This document shows positions 1 to 23,932 of a stretch of 64,000 bases of DNA, piece by piece (positions within the stretch are counted from its first letter, which is position 1; every line of letters starts with the position of its first letter). Under the pieces are notes generated by a model, which saw only the letters and a list, made by a program, of their open reading frames with translations, searched no databases and had not been told where the DNA came from. Source of the DNA: Notospermus geniculatus (taxonomy: Eukaryota > Nemertea > Pilidiophora > Heteronemertea > Lineidae); assembly GCA_002633025.1 (NCBI GenBank), contig NMRB01000057.1, positions 384,793-448,792 on the forward strand, written 5' to 3'. The position numbers and the translations under genes were made by a program.

Positions 1-194
1 TTGATTATCACAAAGAGGCATTCCTCAGATGAGAAAGTAACCAGATGCTGGCATATTTTTCTCAAAGACATTTCATCCCCGATACTGATGTCATGCAACA
101 CAATCGTTTTACAGATATGGGGCAAAACGATGCCATGTTTAGTCCAGGATAATGTTCAGTCACTATCCTTTCTGTTCCTTTCCCTTTCCTATAG

Positions 195-1326
195 GGTGGT
201 GTACAGATGAATGTTGTACCTGCTGAATTCAAAGTTGGTAGGTATCACAATTTTCAAGGTTTTCTGTCCAGCCTCACCTTAGAAACTCTCATACAGGTAG
301 CTTTAGAGACATGTAGCCATAACAACAAAATTTGTGCGCATGTGACAGAGTGCATCAAGATATGCATCCTTAACGAACCATGTCAATTTCCTGAACTTGT
401 TTGTGGATTTCAGGTTTTGACATGAGGATATCCCCAACTGTCAACCTTACTGAACTTGAAAAACAAATCAACCAATGGTGCAAGGATGCTGGTGACGATG
501 TCACCTTGGAGTTCGTACAAGTAAGACAAGTCTACTTAAAACCAAATAAATCTTACATTGCAAGTTTCAGTGGATCTTAGTTGTTGAGCAAACTGATCAA
601 CTTGTCGTCAGGAGCATCCACTGCTCCTTGCTCTTTTCTCCCCGTGATTGAAGATTATTTACTGATCAAAGGATCACCTCTTATTGGGCATCTATTTCAG
701 AAAAATATGAACCAAAAGACGACTGACATCACCGACTTCAATCCCTGGTGGAAAGCATTCAGTGGTTCATGCAAAAAAATGTAAGTTTTGTGATCCTTCT
801 CTATTCTGATATGAAAAATACATGTACCGGTACCAACAATTTGGTTAGTCCCATAGCTGTCAAACATTGGTACCATCTCCTGTGACCAAAAAATCCTACA
901 TTTTGTTTCTATGTACGGAAGTACATGTGGCTTCATTATTGCCATTTAAGGGGCCTGAAGATAAAACCAACCATATTCCCGGCAGCAACAGACAGTCGTT
1001 ATCTCAGGGAGGTAAGTGTGCAATGATGCAACATACTATTACCAAGAAATAATTATGCTGAAGTAGATAATGAATAACAAGTTCAAACAGGATGATAATG
1101 AACATGAGAGATCCAAACAAGTAGTCTGTGCCTGTGTGATGCACTTTTAGATTTCACCAATACATTTGTTGTCTTTTTTCAGGCGGACTATCCGGCTATA
1201 GGATTCTCGCCGATGAACAACACCCCAGTGCTACTCCACGATCACAACGAGTTTCTCAATGAGACGATTTTCAAGCGAGGCATAGACATCTACTGCCAAA
1301 TAATCCCAGACATTGCAAATGTCTGA
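195..1326 (+). CDS. ACY1: Aminoacylase-1 (N-acyl-L-amino-acid amidohydrolase), C-terminal exons, 5' part outside the window
   Basis: Cytosolic zinc enzyme of the M20 family that hydrolyses N-acetylated L-amino acids to acetate and the free amino acid. Five coding exons are visible: 195-237, 414-520, 701-780, 951-1011 and 1183-1326 (TGA), joined in phase with GT-AG borders. Recognisable family segments are [44 protein letters not shown] and [18 protein letters not shown]. The His in LLHDHNE corresponds to the C-terminal zinc-ligand His of aminoacylase-1. The visible part covers the end of the lid/dimerisation domain and the C-terminal catalytic segment. Bases 1-194 look like intron; the earlier exons lie upstream. 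The gene converges with the BRPF gene. A possible poly(A) signal AATAAA is at 1745-1750. Confidence 0.93.
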
Positions 1327-3696
1327 AGATGAAGAAACTGATTTGTGTGTTGTATGCTGTCAGCCACTTGAGGGCAAGGGAAAATACTTGTAGGCAAGTT
1401 TGTTAGGAATGAATGATTAAAATCATTGATCACACATATACGTTTTGAGTTCGGTATACATTATTTCCATCAATCTGTATAATTGGGGAGCAATGGATTA
1501 CAAACATGCACAGAGTTTTAAAATATTGCCATGACAGGCATGAGACGATCATGATTCTATGAACTGATGTGTCATTATCAAGAGCACGCTGACAGCTACA
1601 GGTACATGAAGAGAAATTCGCATGCAACATTAGATTTACTATGTATAACAAGGAATCTGCTGGTATGAATGGCTATCGAATGATTTTCTTCTAAAGCAAT
1701 GACTGCCACCTCAATGTATTAGGAGTGTTATCCTTATTATTTGAAATAAATCATAGGTATAAGATGAAATGCGTTTTATCTACTTACCCCAACACAAACT
1801 GTGTACATAACTTACCTTCAACTGCAAATTTGATGAGATCTCGAAAATGAAACAAGGTGAAAAAATCACATCATGTATACCTCACATTAATACATGCAGC
1901 AAATACAAAAGTACAATCAACATGTACATGTGGGCCCTACCAATGCCATGGGGGAAAATTACATGGCAGTAGCAGTGACGAGAGTTCAGTGTAATGAAGC
2001 ATGCAAGCTTGAACTCCTGCAAAACCACCGCCTAATGCAAAATATAAAATTGACACCTTGGGTATACATTGCACTCATTGGACATCAGTCAAGTACTGCT
2101 CATTCTGGGGTCTCTTACTTAGGGTAGACCATGGGGGTGAAAAGTTACAAAACGACAATAAGATAAGACATGACATGTGGCAATAGACTTTCATATTTAG
2201 ATTTTATTTAAAGGAAGAAAGCAATAACACAGCTTGTGTGAGAAAAGAAAGCTCTTTGGAATAGATACATCAACAAATGCAAGTCCACCATAATACATGT
2301 AGTCTTTTACACTAAGTTTGCCTATGTAATAACTATCATATGAAATGTGGTGTCGACACCGATAGCAGACTACAAGCACAGTGGAATCCTAGCTCAAGAT
2401 TGAATGTCCTGCTGTGCACTGCACGTTGAGCAGGCCATTCAATGAAGATGGAATTCACTAATAATGCAATGCATCCTTCCTACAAATAGCTTTAGTAATT
2501 CTGACATTGACAGACTTGCAATGTCAGCGCCAAGCTATTAATCTGTGCAACAGAAAATCACGAAAGGGGCAAAGCAAAGTACAAAGAGAGTACATGAACT
2601 GTACATGTACGGTATACTCCTCCGATAAATATAAATTAAGTTTGCTCTACAGAATTAACACATGAATATCGTAACACGTAGACGAAGTTGAATAAAATCT
2701 GTGGCTACACTCAGAAAACTGTACATTAGCACAGATTATAACCAGACAACATCAATTTACTGGATCATAATGACATGCGCACGTGGAGCAACGTTTACGA
2801 AACAACTTGTACTATATATACTTCCATGTAAGAAATAGGCAGTCTGTAAAATGTAGTACCAGTACATGTACACAACGCTACTAAAAATCATCTTTCAAAT
2901 GAAAAAAAGTCTTATTTACTAACCTCCGAGTTAGTTTAAAACACTACAAAAACTGACACTTCACATGTGATATTTATCTTTAATCTTAGAACTATCTCTG
3001 CCANAGCCTGCCTGTACATGTCAATTCCCAACATCTATTCCCATTTCCAACTCACAGTAAAAGATAAATAATGTGGTAGTACTCTATTACTCTCGATATT
3101 TACAGAACTACATACTATACATACCTTTTTAGCTGCATTATATACCTTTATTCATTTGCTCTCTACTAGCACAAAGAACAGGCATCAACTGTTCTCTACT
3201 TGAATACACCATACCTACAAAATAGGCTCTGAAAGTCTTATACCCCCTGTTTGTGACCAAACAAAACTGAGTGTGACAAGGAGTATTAGACAGTCATTTC
3301 CCTTTTAAACCAGTCTTCTTAGTCTTGGCATTGTCTCCTTCAGTTAATGGTGAAAGAGAAAATGCCAAGATGAAGCTGGTATTGAAGTCCTGAGCTATGG
3401 TCTGGTGAAATAAACATTAGCATTTGATTAAATCTTTGCTAGAATGCCTGGCAGTGTAAGCTTAGATCTGGAAAACAGATACTGGCATTCTGCACTGCAT
3501 AATTTGGTTCTCCACATCAAATGATGTCATAGACGCATACAGAAAAGGCAGCTGGCAAACCAAAATTTTTTGCAACAAGCACTCTTGTTGATCAAAGTAC
3601 AGGACCACATTTCCAAACAAGAACAAGTAGCAGAAGTAATTTGGACAATCTCCTGTTTTCATCCAAAACAGCGCCACTCTGGTTTGTTTTTTATGT
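1327..3696. other. Convergent 3' ends: ACY1 3' flank and BRPF 3' UTR
   Basis: No coding sequence is supported here. AATAAA at 1745-1750 on + could end ACY1 transcripts. TTTATT at 2203-2208 is AATAAA on - and could end the BRPF transcript, giving it a 3' UTR of about 1.5 kb. The short open frames in this stretch show no splice context or family match. One ambiguous base lies at 3004. Confidence 0.4.
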
Positions 3697-15996
<12,300 letters not shown>

Positions 15997-17770
15997 CTTG
16001 GTAACATTTCACTTTCACGGCCTACCGGTAATGTCTGAAAAAAGAGAAACAGAATCACATACAACCAGGCACAGAACGAATTTAGAATCCCCGATCGGTG
16101 CAGAGGCCTATAGGCCTAGCCCTCGGCCTGATCCATTTGATCATGTTCAAGAAGCCATTTTTCGGCATTTCCAATTGTGGGCCTCCAAGTCCATCCAACA
16201 AACGACCCAAACAGAAGCAGAACAAAGGCCATGGAAATCATAATATGGTGACGGGCGAGACGCGAAGTGCTAGTGAGAACTTGCAGTCTGTACGACTGAA
16301 CAAAGGCGAATCGAATAGCATGATTTCCATGCACAAAAGCAGACCAGCTGTGGGCAGTGTGTGTGTACAAAATGTACACAATACATGCATTGAATATGCA
16401 GCGTATTAGCCTATGCCCGCTATGCATGCGTCGGCGAAGCCGCGATCGAGGACAAAATCAGACAAAGAAACCAGAAAAACTATCAAGATTTATGGAGGAT
16501 CGCGTCACTCATTATACCAACCTTTTGGTTTTCTAGGATCCCTGGTATCTATTCATACCATTGGGTAGAGTTTTTCCCAGGAATTACCAAATTATTTTCG
16601 ATAAAATTCCAAACATTCGCACTCCCGAGCTTTCGCTTTTCAGGCGTCTGTATTTACCGGAAGTGCGCAGTTGTTGATAATTTGGCATTCTGCGCATTAT
16701 CTCGATAAAATTATATCGCGGGAAATTTAAATAGAGAGGTTAAGATCTGGTCCGACTCTGACTCCGTCTCCCACTCCGAGGTGTTAAAATTCGGATTTTT
16801 CAAGTCGGAGATAAATTTACCACCCAAGCAGTAAACACCATTGCTGTGGAAAACCCCGTTAATAGTATGTGATGACGTAGTTCCCCAAAATAACGCTGGA
16901 GTCGGGACTCGGAACGTTATCTTACGTTATCCGTACTGATTCCCGATTCAATCGTGCACATGTGTAATTAATTCACACTGGATTGTAGGGTTACGGCCTA
17001 GGCCTACTAAGTAAAAAATATGTACAGCTGTGAAAGGAATGAACGCGGGTCACCAGGATAATTAAACTGTCCTAGGAACAAATCTTGTCGCTTTAGGCTG
17101 CTTTTCCACGAGACGTATTGCGGACGCGGTTTCGGTGGCGGGAGCGGGTGCGGGTGAAATAGCTAATGGGAAATACGTTGGTTCGATTTTTTTCCACCCG
17201 CGCCCGCCTCCTATTCCGCGCCCGCAAACGCCTCGTGGAAAAGCAGCTTTACGCGTACGCGCCAGTTAAGCCTATTTTGTTGGTGTTTGGTGTCTATTGT
17301 TTCCTGTACCGCCGACCTAAAATTTGCATCAGCGCATCATCCTCCGGGATCATCCTATAGCAATCGGGTACACTTATGTAAGACATCTTATACATCCGTC
17401 ATAACGGCCAATTACCCCTGATTCCCGCCCCACGTTCGTTAAAACGACACGAGAGACAAGACGCAAGATTTTGGAACTAAAACCATTGGCGACAATGGAC
17501 TGGTTGCCGTCTTTCGTCACACCCAACAGAATATAATATAGCCACTTGCAGTTTTAAATCTGGCGACAAATGAGGGGAACGGGGTTAAAAATTACTAACC
17601 TTTTGCATGGCAGTTTATGGACACAAAATCAAAATAGCTCAGTGGAAATGTCGCGTCAAGCTCCAATCTGTATGACATTTCCCTTCGCTTTTCTTCATAA
17701 TCACCTCCCATCCGCCATAAAGGTGAGATCGAAGTCCTCAGTCGAAATCGTCGGAAGTCCTCGGGTTTCC
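15997..17770. other. BRPF upstream region, no gene recognised, contains a small inverted-repeat element
   Basis: The BRPF start codon is at 15996, so the 5' UTR and promoter must lie in or beyond this stretch. I see no clear TATA box and cannot place the transcription start. Open frames of 60-100 codons on both strands show no family match or splice pairing. The only structured piece is the MITE-like element at 17097-17247. Confidence 0.4.
17097..17247. mobile_element. MITE-like element with 16-bp terminal inverted repeats
   Basis: GCTGCTTTTCCACGAG at 17097 is matched by its exact reverse complement ending at 17247. The interior is CG-rich and partly self-complementary. TTTA lies on both sides, a possible target duplication. 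It has no coding capacity. Confidence 0.7.
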
Positions 17771-17844
17771 GCGGTTTCGTTTGCAAGTTGAGCATTGAGC
17801 AAATCACATTTATGTACATTATATAGATCTAGTTAGTCAAACAC

Positions 17845-18912
17845 TTACGACACATCTACCCTTGCATAGATGTCAGTACGTTTAAAACCGCAAAATAATT
17901 TGTCGTAATGTGGAATCTGGTACAAAATGGAACCCTTTCTGTTCGTTGAGCACTGTCCTCTGACAGTGGCTGATGTATAACGAAACCTAATGTCCGTGTT
18001 CAGTTTGTTCAAAAACTGCTTATTTTTGGTGATCACACTCCTTGGATTGCGACGTACTTCTAAAATATCCAGTAAATAATCTCGATATAGTATAAAATAT
18101 TGATGAGTCATCGGGTGTGAAACTATTTGGATGACAGGATCTTGTTGTTGTAAAGTGAGTGATTGCCTTAATGAGCCTATTTCACTATAGTTGGTGTTCT
18201 CCTGGTACAGCCTAACCTCGACTACATAGGAACCAGTTTTTCTTATTTGGTTGGTGAACTCCATCACCACAAAAGCAAAGTTAGTAGTTTTCGACATCAT
18301 AATGAAAATTTTACATGCATGTATTTTTACCATGTTTACCCCTTTACGCCTATCGGTACATGTAACTTCGTTGTGGGTCACGTTAGACAGACTTACAATC
18401 ACATCATAGGCAGTCAAGATCACCCTATAGTCGGCTGTCAATATCATTGGACGTTGGGCATCGTTTGCACAGATCAGACAGGCCCGGACACTAACTTCAA
18501 GATCTGCAATAAGACCGCCTTTGGATACTAAGGGGCACAACCGATCGTAAGGCGACGCTAACCTGAAAAACCCTACATTGCCTTTCTTGATGTTAAAGAT
18601 CAGAAATTTGCTAAAAGGCCTACGAATGAAATCTGCCATGTGCTTTGTCTTAATCAAAAGATAATCGTTCAAATACAAACATTCAGGACGGACAGCAGCA
18701 CGTCGAAAGAAACTTGAGTTATGAGTTACTCTGTACGTTAGGTAATTTCGTTTGTAAATTATTACCCTGAAATTTGGAATGGGGAATTCCTTGGTGGCCA
18801 AAACGGTCTCATCAGTGTAATAATTATGCAGAAGCAGTCCTTCACGACATCTGTACTTTATTCGTGGGACGAACTTAGCAGACCCAATATATCGGTACTT
18901 AATTTTTCGAGC
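17845..18912 (-). CDS. Exon B1: putative alternative 3' terminal exon, 355-codon beta-rich protein segment
   Basis: An open frame of 1068 nt begins right after an acceptor (tttag, then GCT CGA) at 18912, in phase 0, and ends with TAA at 17845. There is no good initiator Met at its start, so it is more likely a terminal exon than a gene on its own. The protein starts ARKIKYRYIGSAKFVPRI. It is weakly but consistently similar along its length to exon A just upstream: RYIG/RYVK near the start, strand-like blocks such as FLIFNIKKG against IQFYNIKTG, and DIYARV against DIFIKV at the end. The alternating short hydrophobic strands suggest a beta-propeller-like fold (inference). I do not recognise the family. 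Exon B2 at 24459-25520 is its tandem copy. Confidence 0.6.
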   Translation of the reverse strand, partial: ARKIKYRYIGSAKFVPRIKYRCREGLLLHNYYTDETVLATKEFPIPNFRVIIYKRNYLTYRVTHNSSFFRRAAVRPECLYLNDYLLIKTKHMADFIRRPFSKFLIFNIKKGNVGFFRLASPYDRLCPLVSKGGLIADLEVSVRACLICANDAQRPMILTADYRVILTAYDVIVSLSNVTHNEVTCTDRRKGVNMVKIHACKIFIMMSKTTNFAFVVMEFTNQIRKTGSYVVEVRLYQENTNYSEIGSLRQSLTLQQQDPVIQIVSHPMTHQYFILYRDYLLDILEVRRNPRSVITKNKQFLNKLNTDIRFRYTSATVRGQCSTNRKGSILYQIPHYDKLFCGFKRTDIYARVDVS

Positions 18913-19072
18913 CTAAACATGAAAGTAATGAAGAATAAGCGCAAGTTGTTTTCAGCTGGTTACCAAAATGTTTACGGGCGAAAGAGGAAAACATAGGGCA
19001 CTGGCGATGGCAATGAATATTTTTGATTTTTGTTCGAGAGATTGCTGATTCGTCTTTCTTAAACTAAAGGCT

Positions 19073-19194
19073 AAGAATCCATTCACGCGATTTTCGTGCC
19101 GCGCGATGTCGCATCCTTTGTCCACGACCAACGCGGCGGAAACAAACAATGCTTTCGAGCGTCTGCGGCAAGAAAATCGCGTGAATGGATTCTT
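19073..19194. mobile_element. Inverted-repeat element, 23-bp arms
   Basis: Arms at 19073-19095 and 19172-19194 are perfect reverse complements (AAGAATCCATTCACGCGA and its partner). It lies in unit 1 between exons B1 and A1 and is absent from the same place in unit 2, so it is a later insertion. Confidence 0.65.
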
Positions 19195-19196
19195 AA

Positions 19197-19433
19197 GGGC
19201 CGGTTTGACGGGCGTTTTTATCGCGGCGATTTCAACGCTGTTGGCGAGATCGCATCCAAAACGCCCGTCAAAATGCCAAAAACGCCAACAGCGGGTGACA
19301 TCGCCAGCGAGAGAAAAAGGCCATGGTAAAACTCGATCAACAGTCGATCGATCTACGGAGAGATATCCGTTTTTACTGAGCGTTAAAAAAGTGGCGATTA
19401 TCGCGGCGATAAAAACGCCCGTCAAACCGGCCC
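19197..19433. mobile_element. MITE with about 34-bp terminal inverted repeats and TTAA flanks (piggyBac-like)
   Basis: The left arm starts GGGCCGGTTTGACGGGCG at 19197. The right arm is its reverse complement, ending at 19433. TTAA precedes the left arm (19193-19196) and TTTAA follows the right arm. TTAA target duplication is the hallmark of piggyBac elements, so a non-autonomous piggyBac-type element is likely. It is absent from the equivalent place in unit 2 (about 25,545). Confidence 0.65.
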
Positions 19434-19571
19434 TTTAAGCGGGTGATCCACTGTTGCNGCGCAAGTGGTTTTCAGCTGCATTGGTTAGAAATTATTACGG
19501 GGCGTACGGAAAAAAGGGCGCAGGGGCGATGAGGCAATGAACATTTGGGGGGGGGGCGTCTTTCTTAATCA

Positions 19572-22500
19572 TTAAACTTTGATGAATATATCTACGTATC
19601 GCCAGTTTGTCTTTCCATCATTTCTTTTCTTAATAACTTCTCTGTACAACGTCCCAACGGAGCCCATCTTGAAACTGAATCTTTCAGCTTCTAGGACGAG
19701 GTACCCTCTGGGCATTATCATGATGAAAACCCCGTCAATTTGCTGGTCCTTTACGACTCCATCGCGGGGTTTGCACACTCCTATCAAGCCAGGAATTATG
19801 AACCGAGGATAAAAAACAATAATAATCATGTTGTTTTGATAGTCCATGCCTGTCGTGAAAGTTACAGATCGTGGAACCACTGGAATTGGGATTGTCCCAA
19901 AGATGTAGGCTGAATCATGCCTGCTGTAGCGATTCAGTTCTAGTCCCGCACGTGAGCTGATATACTGAATATAATCCCCGTTTAAACCAAAGTGACCTCG
20001 CTGCGGCTTATCGTTAAGAGGAACGTGGACACAGTTTGTGAAAGTCAGATTGTCGGCATCGCCGTAAATCTGAACCTTACATATCTGTGAGCTAAGACTG
20101 CAACCAATGAGGCAGTATTCCTCACGGAAATTTACATAAATATCCCCTTGGTCAACACAGGGTCCGGGAATAGCAATATGGTTAGAAACCACCCCTGTCT
20201 TGATGTTGTAAAACTGAATACAATAATATCGTTGTCCTTTTTCTTTACGTATCATTGTTATGTATAATTTAAGGAAAAGTCCGTCTTCTATAGCGACGTC
20301 ATCAACGAAGAATCTTGTTTTATACAATACACGATACGAATTGTTTCTGGGAATAAACTTGTAAGTCAGTGACATTAAATACGCGGAATCAAATTTTAGA
20401 AATTTGCATACGACGTAAGCCGTGTCTTTATCGAGAAAACACAACTTCTGCTTTGACAGTGGAATCGGTGGGAAGAAACGGGCTTGGCATAGCTTAACGT
20501 AGCGAATTATTCTTTCGGGATTCTGCAGGGGAATGCGTTTGAGAAGACCTGACCCACACCTCGACACCCGGGTCGATGACCTCCGTTAACTTTTGACTTC
20601 CGTAGGACGTCTTTTGACTTCCGTAGGACGTCATGAACCTCGAAAATAGCAACCGTTTTCTCTCTTGACCGACACTTTCTTCAACTGCACTGCTATACGC
20701 ACTCTCAATAAGGCATCGTTTTATTGGAAATATCTTTTTCGTTACCTTATCAATTGTGGTTGCACTTTCAGCTGTGAATGAAGTAAACGAAAGTCCCCAG
20801 GTTGACGATATACATTACCTTCTGGTAGAGGCGACAACCTCTTCGCGTTACAACCTCTTCCATTTCCATCATTGTACCTTGTCTGTTGCTCCGTTGGCAC
20901 AGGTGTCCTGGGACGAGGTTTACGGTCGTGCAATTCCTTATAAGAAGGCAGGCAAGTGCACACTGGATGTAGGAAACCACGGATACACTTCCCAGATCTG
21001 GTACGATAATGTATTTTTCCATTACTAAAGTTCGGAAGTTGGATGCCCGGATGCGAAGCGCCATAACTATGCGTGGGTTATCTGTGGACGTAAAACATTA
21101 CTGATGATGGAACACATTCCTCCGTCTGCCAGTAGTGCTGTTTGTCATGCGTTTCATGAAGGAACACGCGTTTGATATTATAGAATTTTCGCAAAGCCCC
21201 CGAAACGCCGACGCGAACGTCTATCCTTCGTGGCATTTAACAATGGGTTTGGCGTTCGCGTTGGTGTTTCGGGGGCTTTGCGAAAACTCCATAGACGAGA
21301 AACGCGTTGAAAGTCACCACGAGACGAAGATATACGAAATAGGCCAATAAGTTGCATGTATCTAATCTGACGAGAAACCGGTCGCATGCGATATACCCAG
21401 ATGTAAAGCGCGATGTACAGTACATTAATAGGCCTACATCAAAAATAGATGAAGGTCTTTATCTATTTTTGATTACATTTATTACATGTATCGTATGTAA
21501 TACAATGGAGTTTTTTCGCAAAGCCCCCCAAACGCCAACGCGAACGTCTATCGTTTTGTTCGCTGCTCTCTTCGTGGCATCGAACAATGGGTTTGGCGTT
21601 CGCGTTGGCGTTTCGGGGCTTTGCGAAAACTCTCCACAAATACCCATGCAAGAAGCAGGTTGTATGAAGATGTCGGGAAGTGAAACAAGGTTTGGTAGAG
21701 ACTACCCAGACTGATAGTCTCAATTTGGTGTAACTGTAGTCAGATTCTTTAAACTTCGGTCGTTTCCCTAAAAGTTACTTTGCTGGGACTACTCCTTGGT
21801 CAAAGAACATGAGCTGGAAACCAGGAATCCACGTCGCTGTAGGGCACGCCTACTGGAACGGTCAAAGCTAACATTGGAGGCCATTCGGCATCAGCACACG
21901 GTGGAAATCGTTTCTTAGTGTTGTGGTGATCTTGTCTCAACTCCAGCGGTAGAATTAATTAAATGTACATGACTTGCAGAATCAAATGCACTCAGTAAAG
22001 ATTATAACGGTCACTCACTTTCTACTCTAAGGACCCATTGGAACATTTCACGCTTTGTCGGTCGCATCATATCCGTAGTGAAGTTCAGTCTACAGCAATG
22101 GTAGAAATAGTTGTCATCTCCAACGGACAGGTATAATCGTACAAAAAAAGTCGTACGTACCGCTTCCTTGAGAATGATCTTAGCTGTAATGACTTTCCTA
22201 GTATCCGAAATATATCAGGGCCGACCGAATCGGAACTCCGATAGCACTAACAGTGCCTAACAGAGAGGTATGCAATGCCTGTTACCATTACAGAGTTTCT
22301 CTGTTAGGCCCTGTTAGTGCTATCGGAGTTTCGATTCGGTCGGCCCAGGCCTACTGCTAAAGTGTGTTCTTCAACAGGGACCTGGCGCGAAGGGTTCAGC
22401 AAGTCAAAATTATCAAATCCCCCTAAGGTGGAGTTAACTGGCAAAGCACCGTTACTGACAACATACCTCGGTGCATTGTCAGTAAGACCCATATTTTGGA

Positions 22501-22780
22501 CGTATTTGACTTACTGAAACCGTTCGCGCCAGGTCCCTGTGTATTTTCACTGGCGTAATTCTTCATTTTACCAGAGACTCTCTAAAGCGACGTAAATGAC
22601 CACCATATCTGACTCGATGTCTCGCAGGAGGTGAATGGTGAACCGAAACGTTTCGAGGAGGGAGACAAGATCGGAGCCTACGTTACCACTGATTCCAAAT
22701 AAAACACACTGGGTGAAGTCGAAGTCTGCGAAGAGACGGATTCGATTTAACAGCATTTTGTATTCAAGACGAATCTCAGA
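19572..22780 (-). CDS. Unrecognised, probably secreted multi-exon gene with PAN/apple-like module, copy 1 (A ending)
   Basis: Exons 22780-22572 (69 codons, phase 0 to 2), 22197-22019 (phase 2 to 1), 21081-20819 (phase 1 to 0) and 20522-19572 (exon A1, 316 aa, TAA) join in frame. At each join an AG acceptor and GT donor fit the phase; for example, TCTG followed by gtaaaatg joins GAAAGTC and makes a Trp. A possible first exon is 23302-23093, giving 603 aa in total. The 21 kb exon has a PAN/apple-like pattern: SYIQCALACLL, NCTTVNLV, LC, then GCRLY. Exon A1 is rich in short beta-strand-like blocks and may form a propeller (inference). The donor after GCRLYQK is phase 0 and also fits exon B1. Function is unknown. 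Confidence 0.6.
21184..21290. mobile_element. TTTTCGCAAAGCCCC-family MITE, copy 1
   Basis: Near-palindromic element with arms TTTTCGCAAAGCCCCCGAAA at 21186 and the reverse complement ending at 21286. The arms extend about 34 bp. Related copies lie at 21508-21632, 38427-38553 and 43788-43921. It sits in the intron upstream of the PAN-like exon. Confidence 0.75.
21508..21632. mobile_element. TTTTCGCAAAGCCCC-family MITE, copy 2
   Basis: Same arms as the 21184 element, with a slightly longer centre. The first arm starts at 21508 and the last base of the second arm is about 21632. No coding capacity. Confidence 0.75.
22218..22346. mobile_element. Near-palindromic MITE, 36-bp arms
   Basis: The left arm 22218-22253 (starts GGGCCGACCGAATCGG) pairs with 22311-22346. 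An inner stem (CTAACAGAGA with TCTCTGTTAG) extends the palindrome. It lies in the intron between exons 22780-22572 and 22197-22019. Confidence 0.75.
22375..22539. mobile_element. MITE with about 31-bp imperfect inverted repeats
   Basis: CAGGGACCTGGCGCGAAGGG at 22375 is matched, with small gaps, by the reverse complement ending at 22539. One end of the same element persists in unit 2 near 29,670-29,702, so it is older than the unit duplication or was partly deleted there. Confidence 0.65.
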
Positions 22781-23092
22781 CTGAGTTAGGATGTGGCTTC
22801 TTCGGTTAATCATAACAGATCATCATCGAGATAATCTGTGCACTAATGAAGTGAACATTGTCTGATAGACCTATAAAACGGGGCTTTTGAAATATCACGC
22901 CCTCGAGCGGACTTGATCGAATTGTCGGGAATATTCTTCTTATGTATAAAACTTTTTCAGTTAACAGAGTTCTGTTCTGAATACGGTGTTTTCCACCGGC
23001 TATTATTTCGTCGAACAATGCCCTGTTTGGGGTGAATTGAAATTCAACATGACCATATAATTGCATTGAAATTAATGGGTTTTTAACGTTAC

Positions 23093-23302
23093 CTGCAAGC
23101 TTGGATACATCACGCGACGAAGACAATTGACAGAAACTGAATTCAAAATGGCCACCATTTTGGATGAGCAGTGGGCCTCATCATGGAAATGTGCCTTCCT
23201 CTCATAGAGACCAACTCTCAAACAAAATTTCAGGTCGATCGCCAAAGCTTTCTCGAGGTAATTGAGGGCAACCGAATTTAAAATGGCCACCATAGCCGCC
23301 AT
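23093..23302 (-). CDS. Possible 5' coding exon of the PAN-like gene, copy 1
   Basis: A 70-codon frame opens with ATG at 23302 and ends at a phase-0 donor (CAG then gtaacg) at 23093. That fits the phase-0 acceptor of the next exon at 22780. The N-terminus (MAAMVAILNSVALNY) is mildly hydrophobic. The same frame and donor (gtaatg, 30294) survive in unit 2. Against it, the DNA contains two copies of an ATGG(C/T)GGCCATTTT-type motif that often occurs in non-coding repeats. I therefore treat this as tentative. Confidence 0.25.
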
Positions 23303-23324
23303 TTTGAATGATGAAACCCGTAAT

Positions 23325-23830
23325 TACCACTGCTTTGGATGTGGCATGAGGATTCACCACATCGATCAGCCGAGCAAGGGATCTTATTCACGAAACTGTC
23401 GTTTTGCGGAGTGCGTTTGTCCATTTGTGGGAAACCTACATGTATTGTTCACGAAAAGCCTGACAAAAGGATTTGCGTACCCTTAACGTTTCGAGAAATT
23501 TGTGAATAAGGTACCAGACTAGTAGTATTGTAAATGAGTGACCAAAGCACAAAAACTAGTATGTATCTGGTTACGTATCATAGTCCATTTAAAATGGGCG
23601 GACAGGGTAAAAAATCAACCTTTTGACAATTTAGGGGTATAACATCAAAACAGTGTATGGCAAGTGAAAGTCCCGTCAAACTTCGGATCTCTTTGTCATT
23701 CATTCCCTTCACTTCACGTTTCTTCATAAAATCAGAAATAATATATTTCTGATAATAGTATGTGAATCGTCCTCATCACCTCCCATCAATATACTGGTGT
23801 GATTTAAATCCTGTTTCCACGTTTTCGTTT
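23325..23830. repeat. 506-bp local tandem repeat, copy 1
   Basis: Starts TACCACTGCTTTGGATGTGG and is almost identical to 23933-24438. The pair lies between duplication units 1 and 2. A truncated relative is at about 30,517-30,570. The spacer contains repeated TCGTATTTTATG-like A/T-rich sequence. Confidence 0.85.
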
Positions 23831-23932
23831 ATGGCAGGCCGCAGTGGACACAATTCGTATTTTATATCCATATAAATTCCTATTTTATGTGTATATATAT
23901 TCGTATTTTATGTCGACATATATACCACTGCT

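Larger units (their letters stand above)
17770..23324. repeat. Tandem segmental duplication I, unit 1
   Basis: This unit carries exon B1 (17845-18912), exon A1 (19572-20522), the PAN-like exon (20819-21081) and upstream exons up to 23302, all on -. It is paralogous and collinear with 24435-30540. Identity is patchy: very high over exon A, the PAN exon and exon 22572-22780, and clearly lower over exon B and the 22.0 kb exon. Extra material here includes two inverted-repeat elements between B1 and A1, and several MITEs at 21.2, 21.5 and 22.2-22.5 kb. Edges are approximate. Confidence 0.8.

Noticed and set aside
16098-16427. About 100-codon overlapping frames on both strands upstream of BRPF
   Set aside because: No family match, and both strands are equally open. 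More likely BRPF 5' UTR or promoter DNA.
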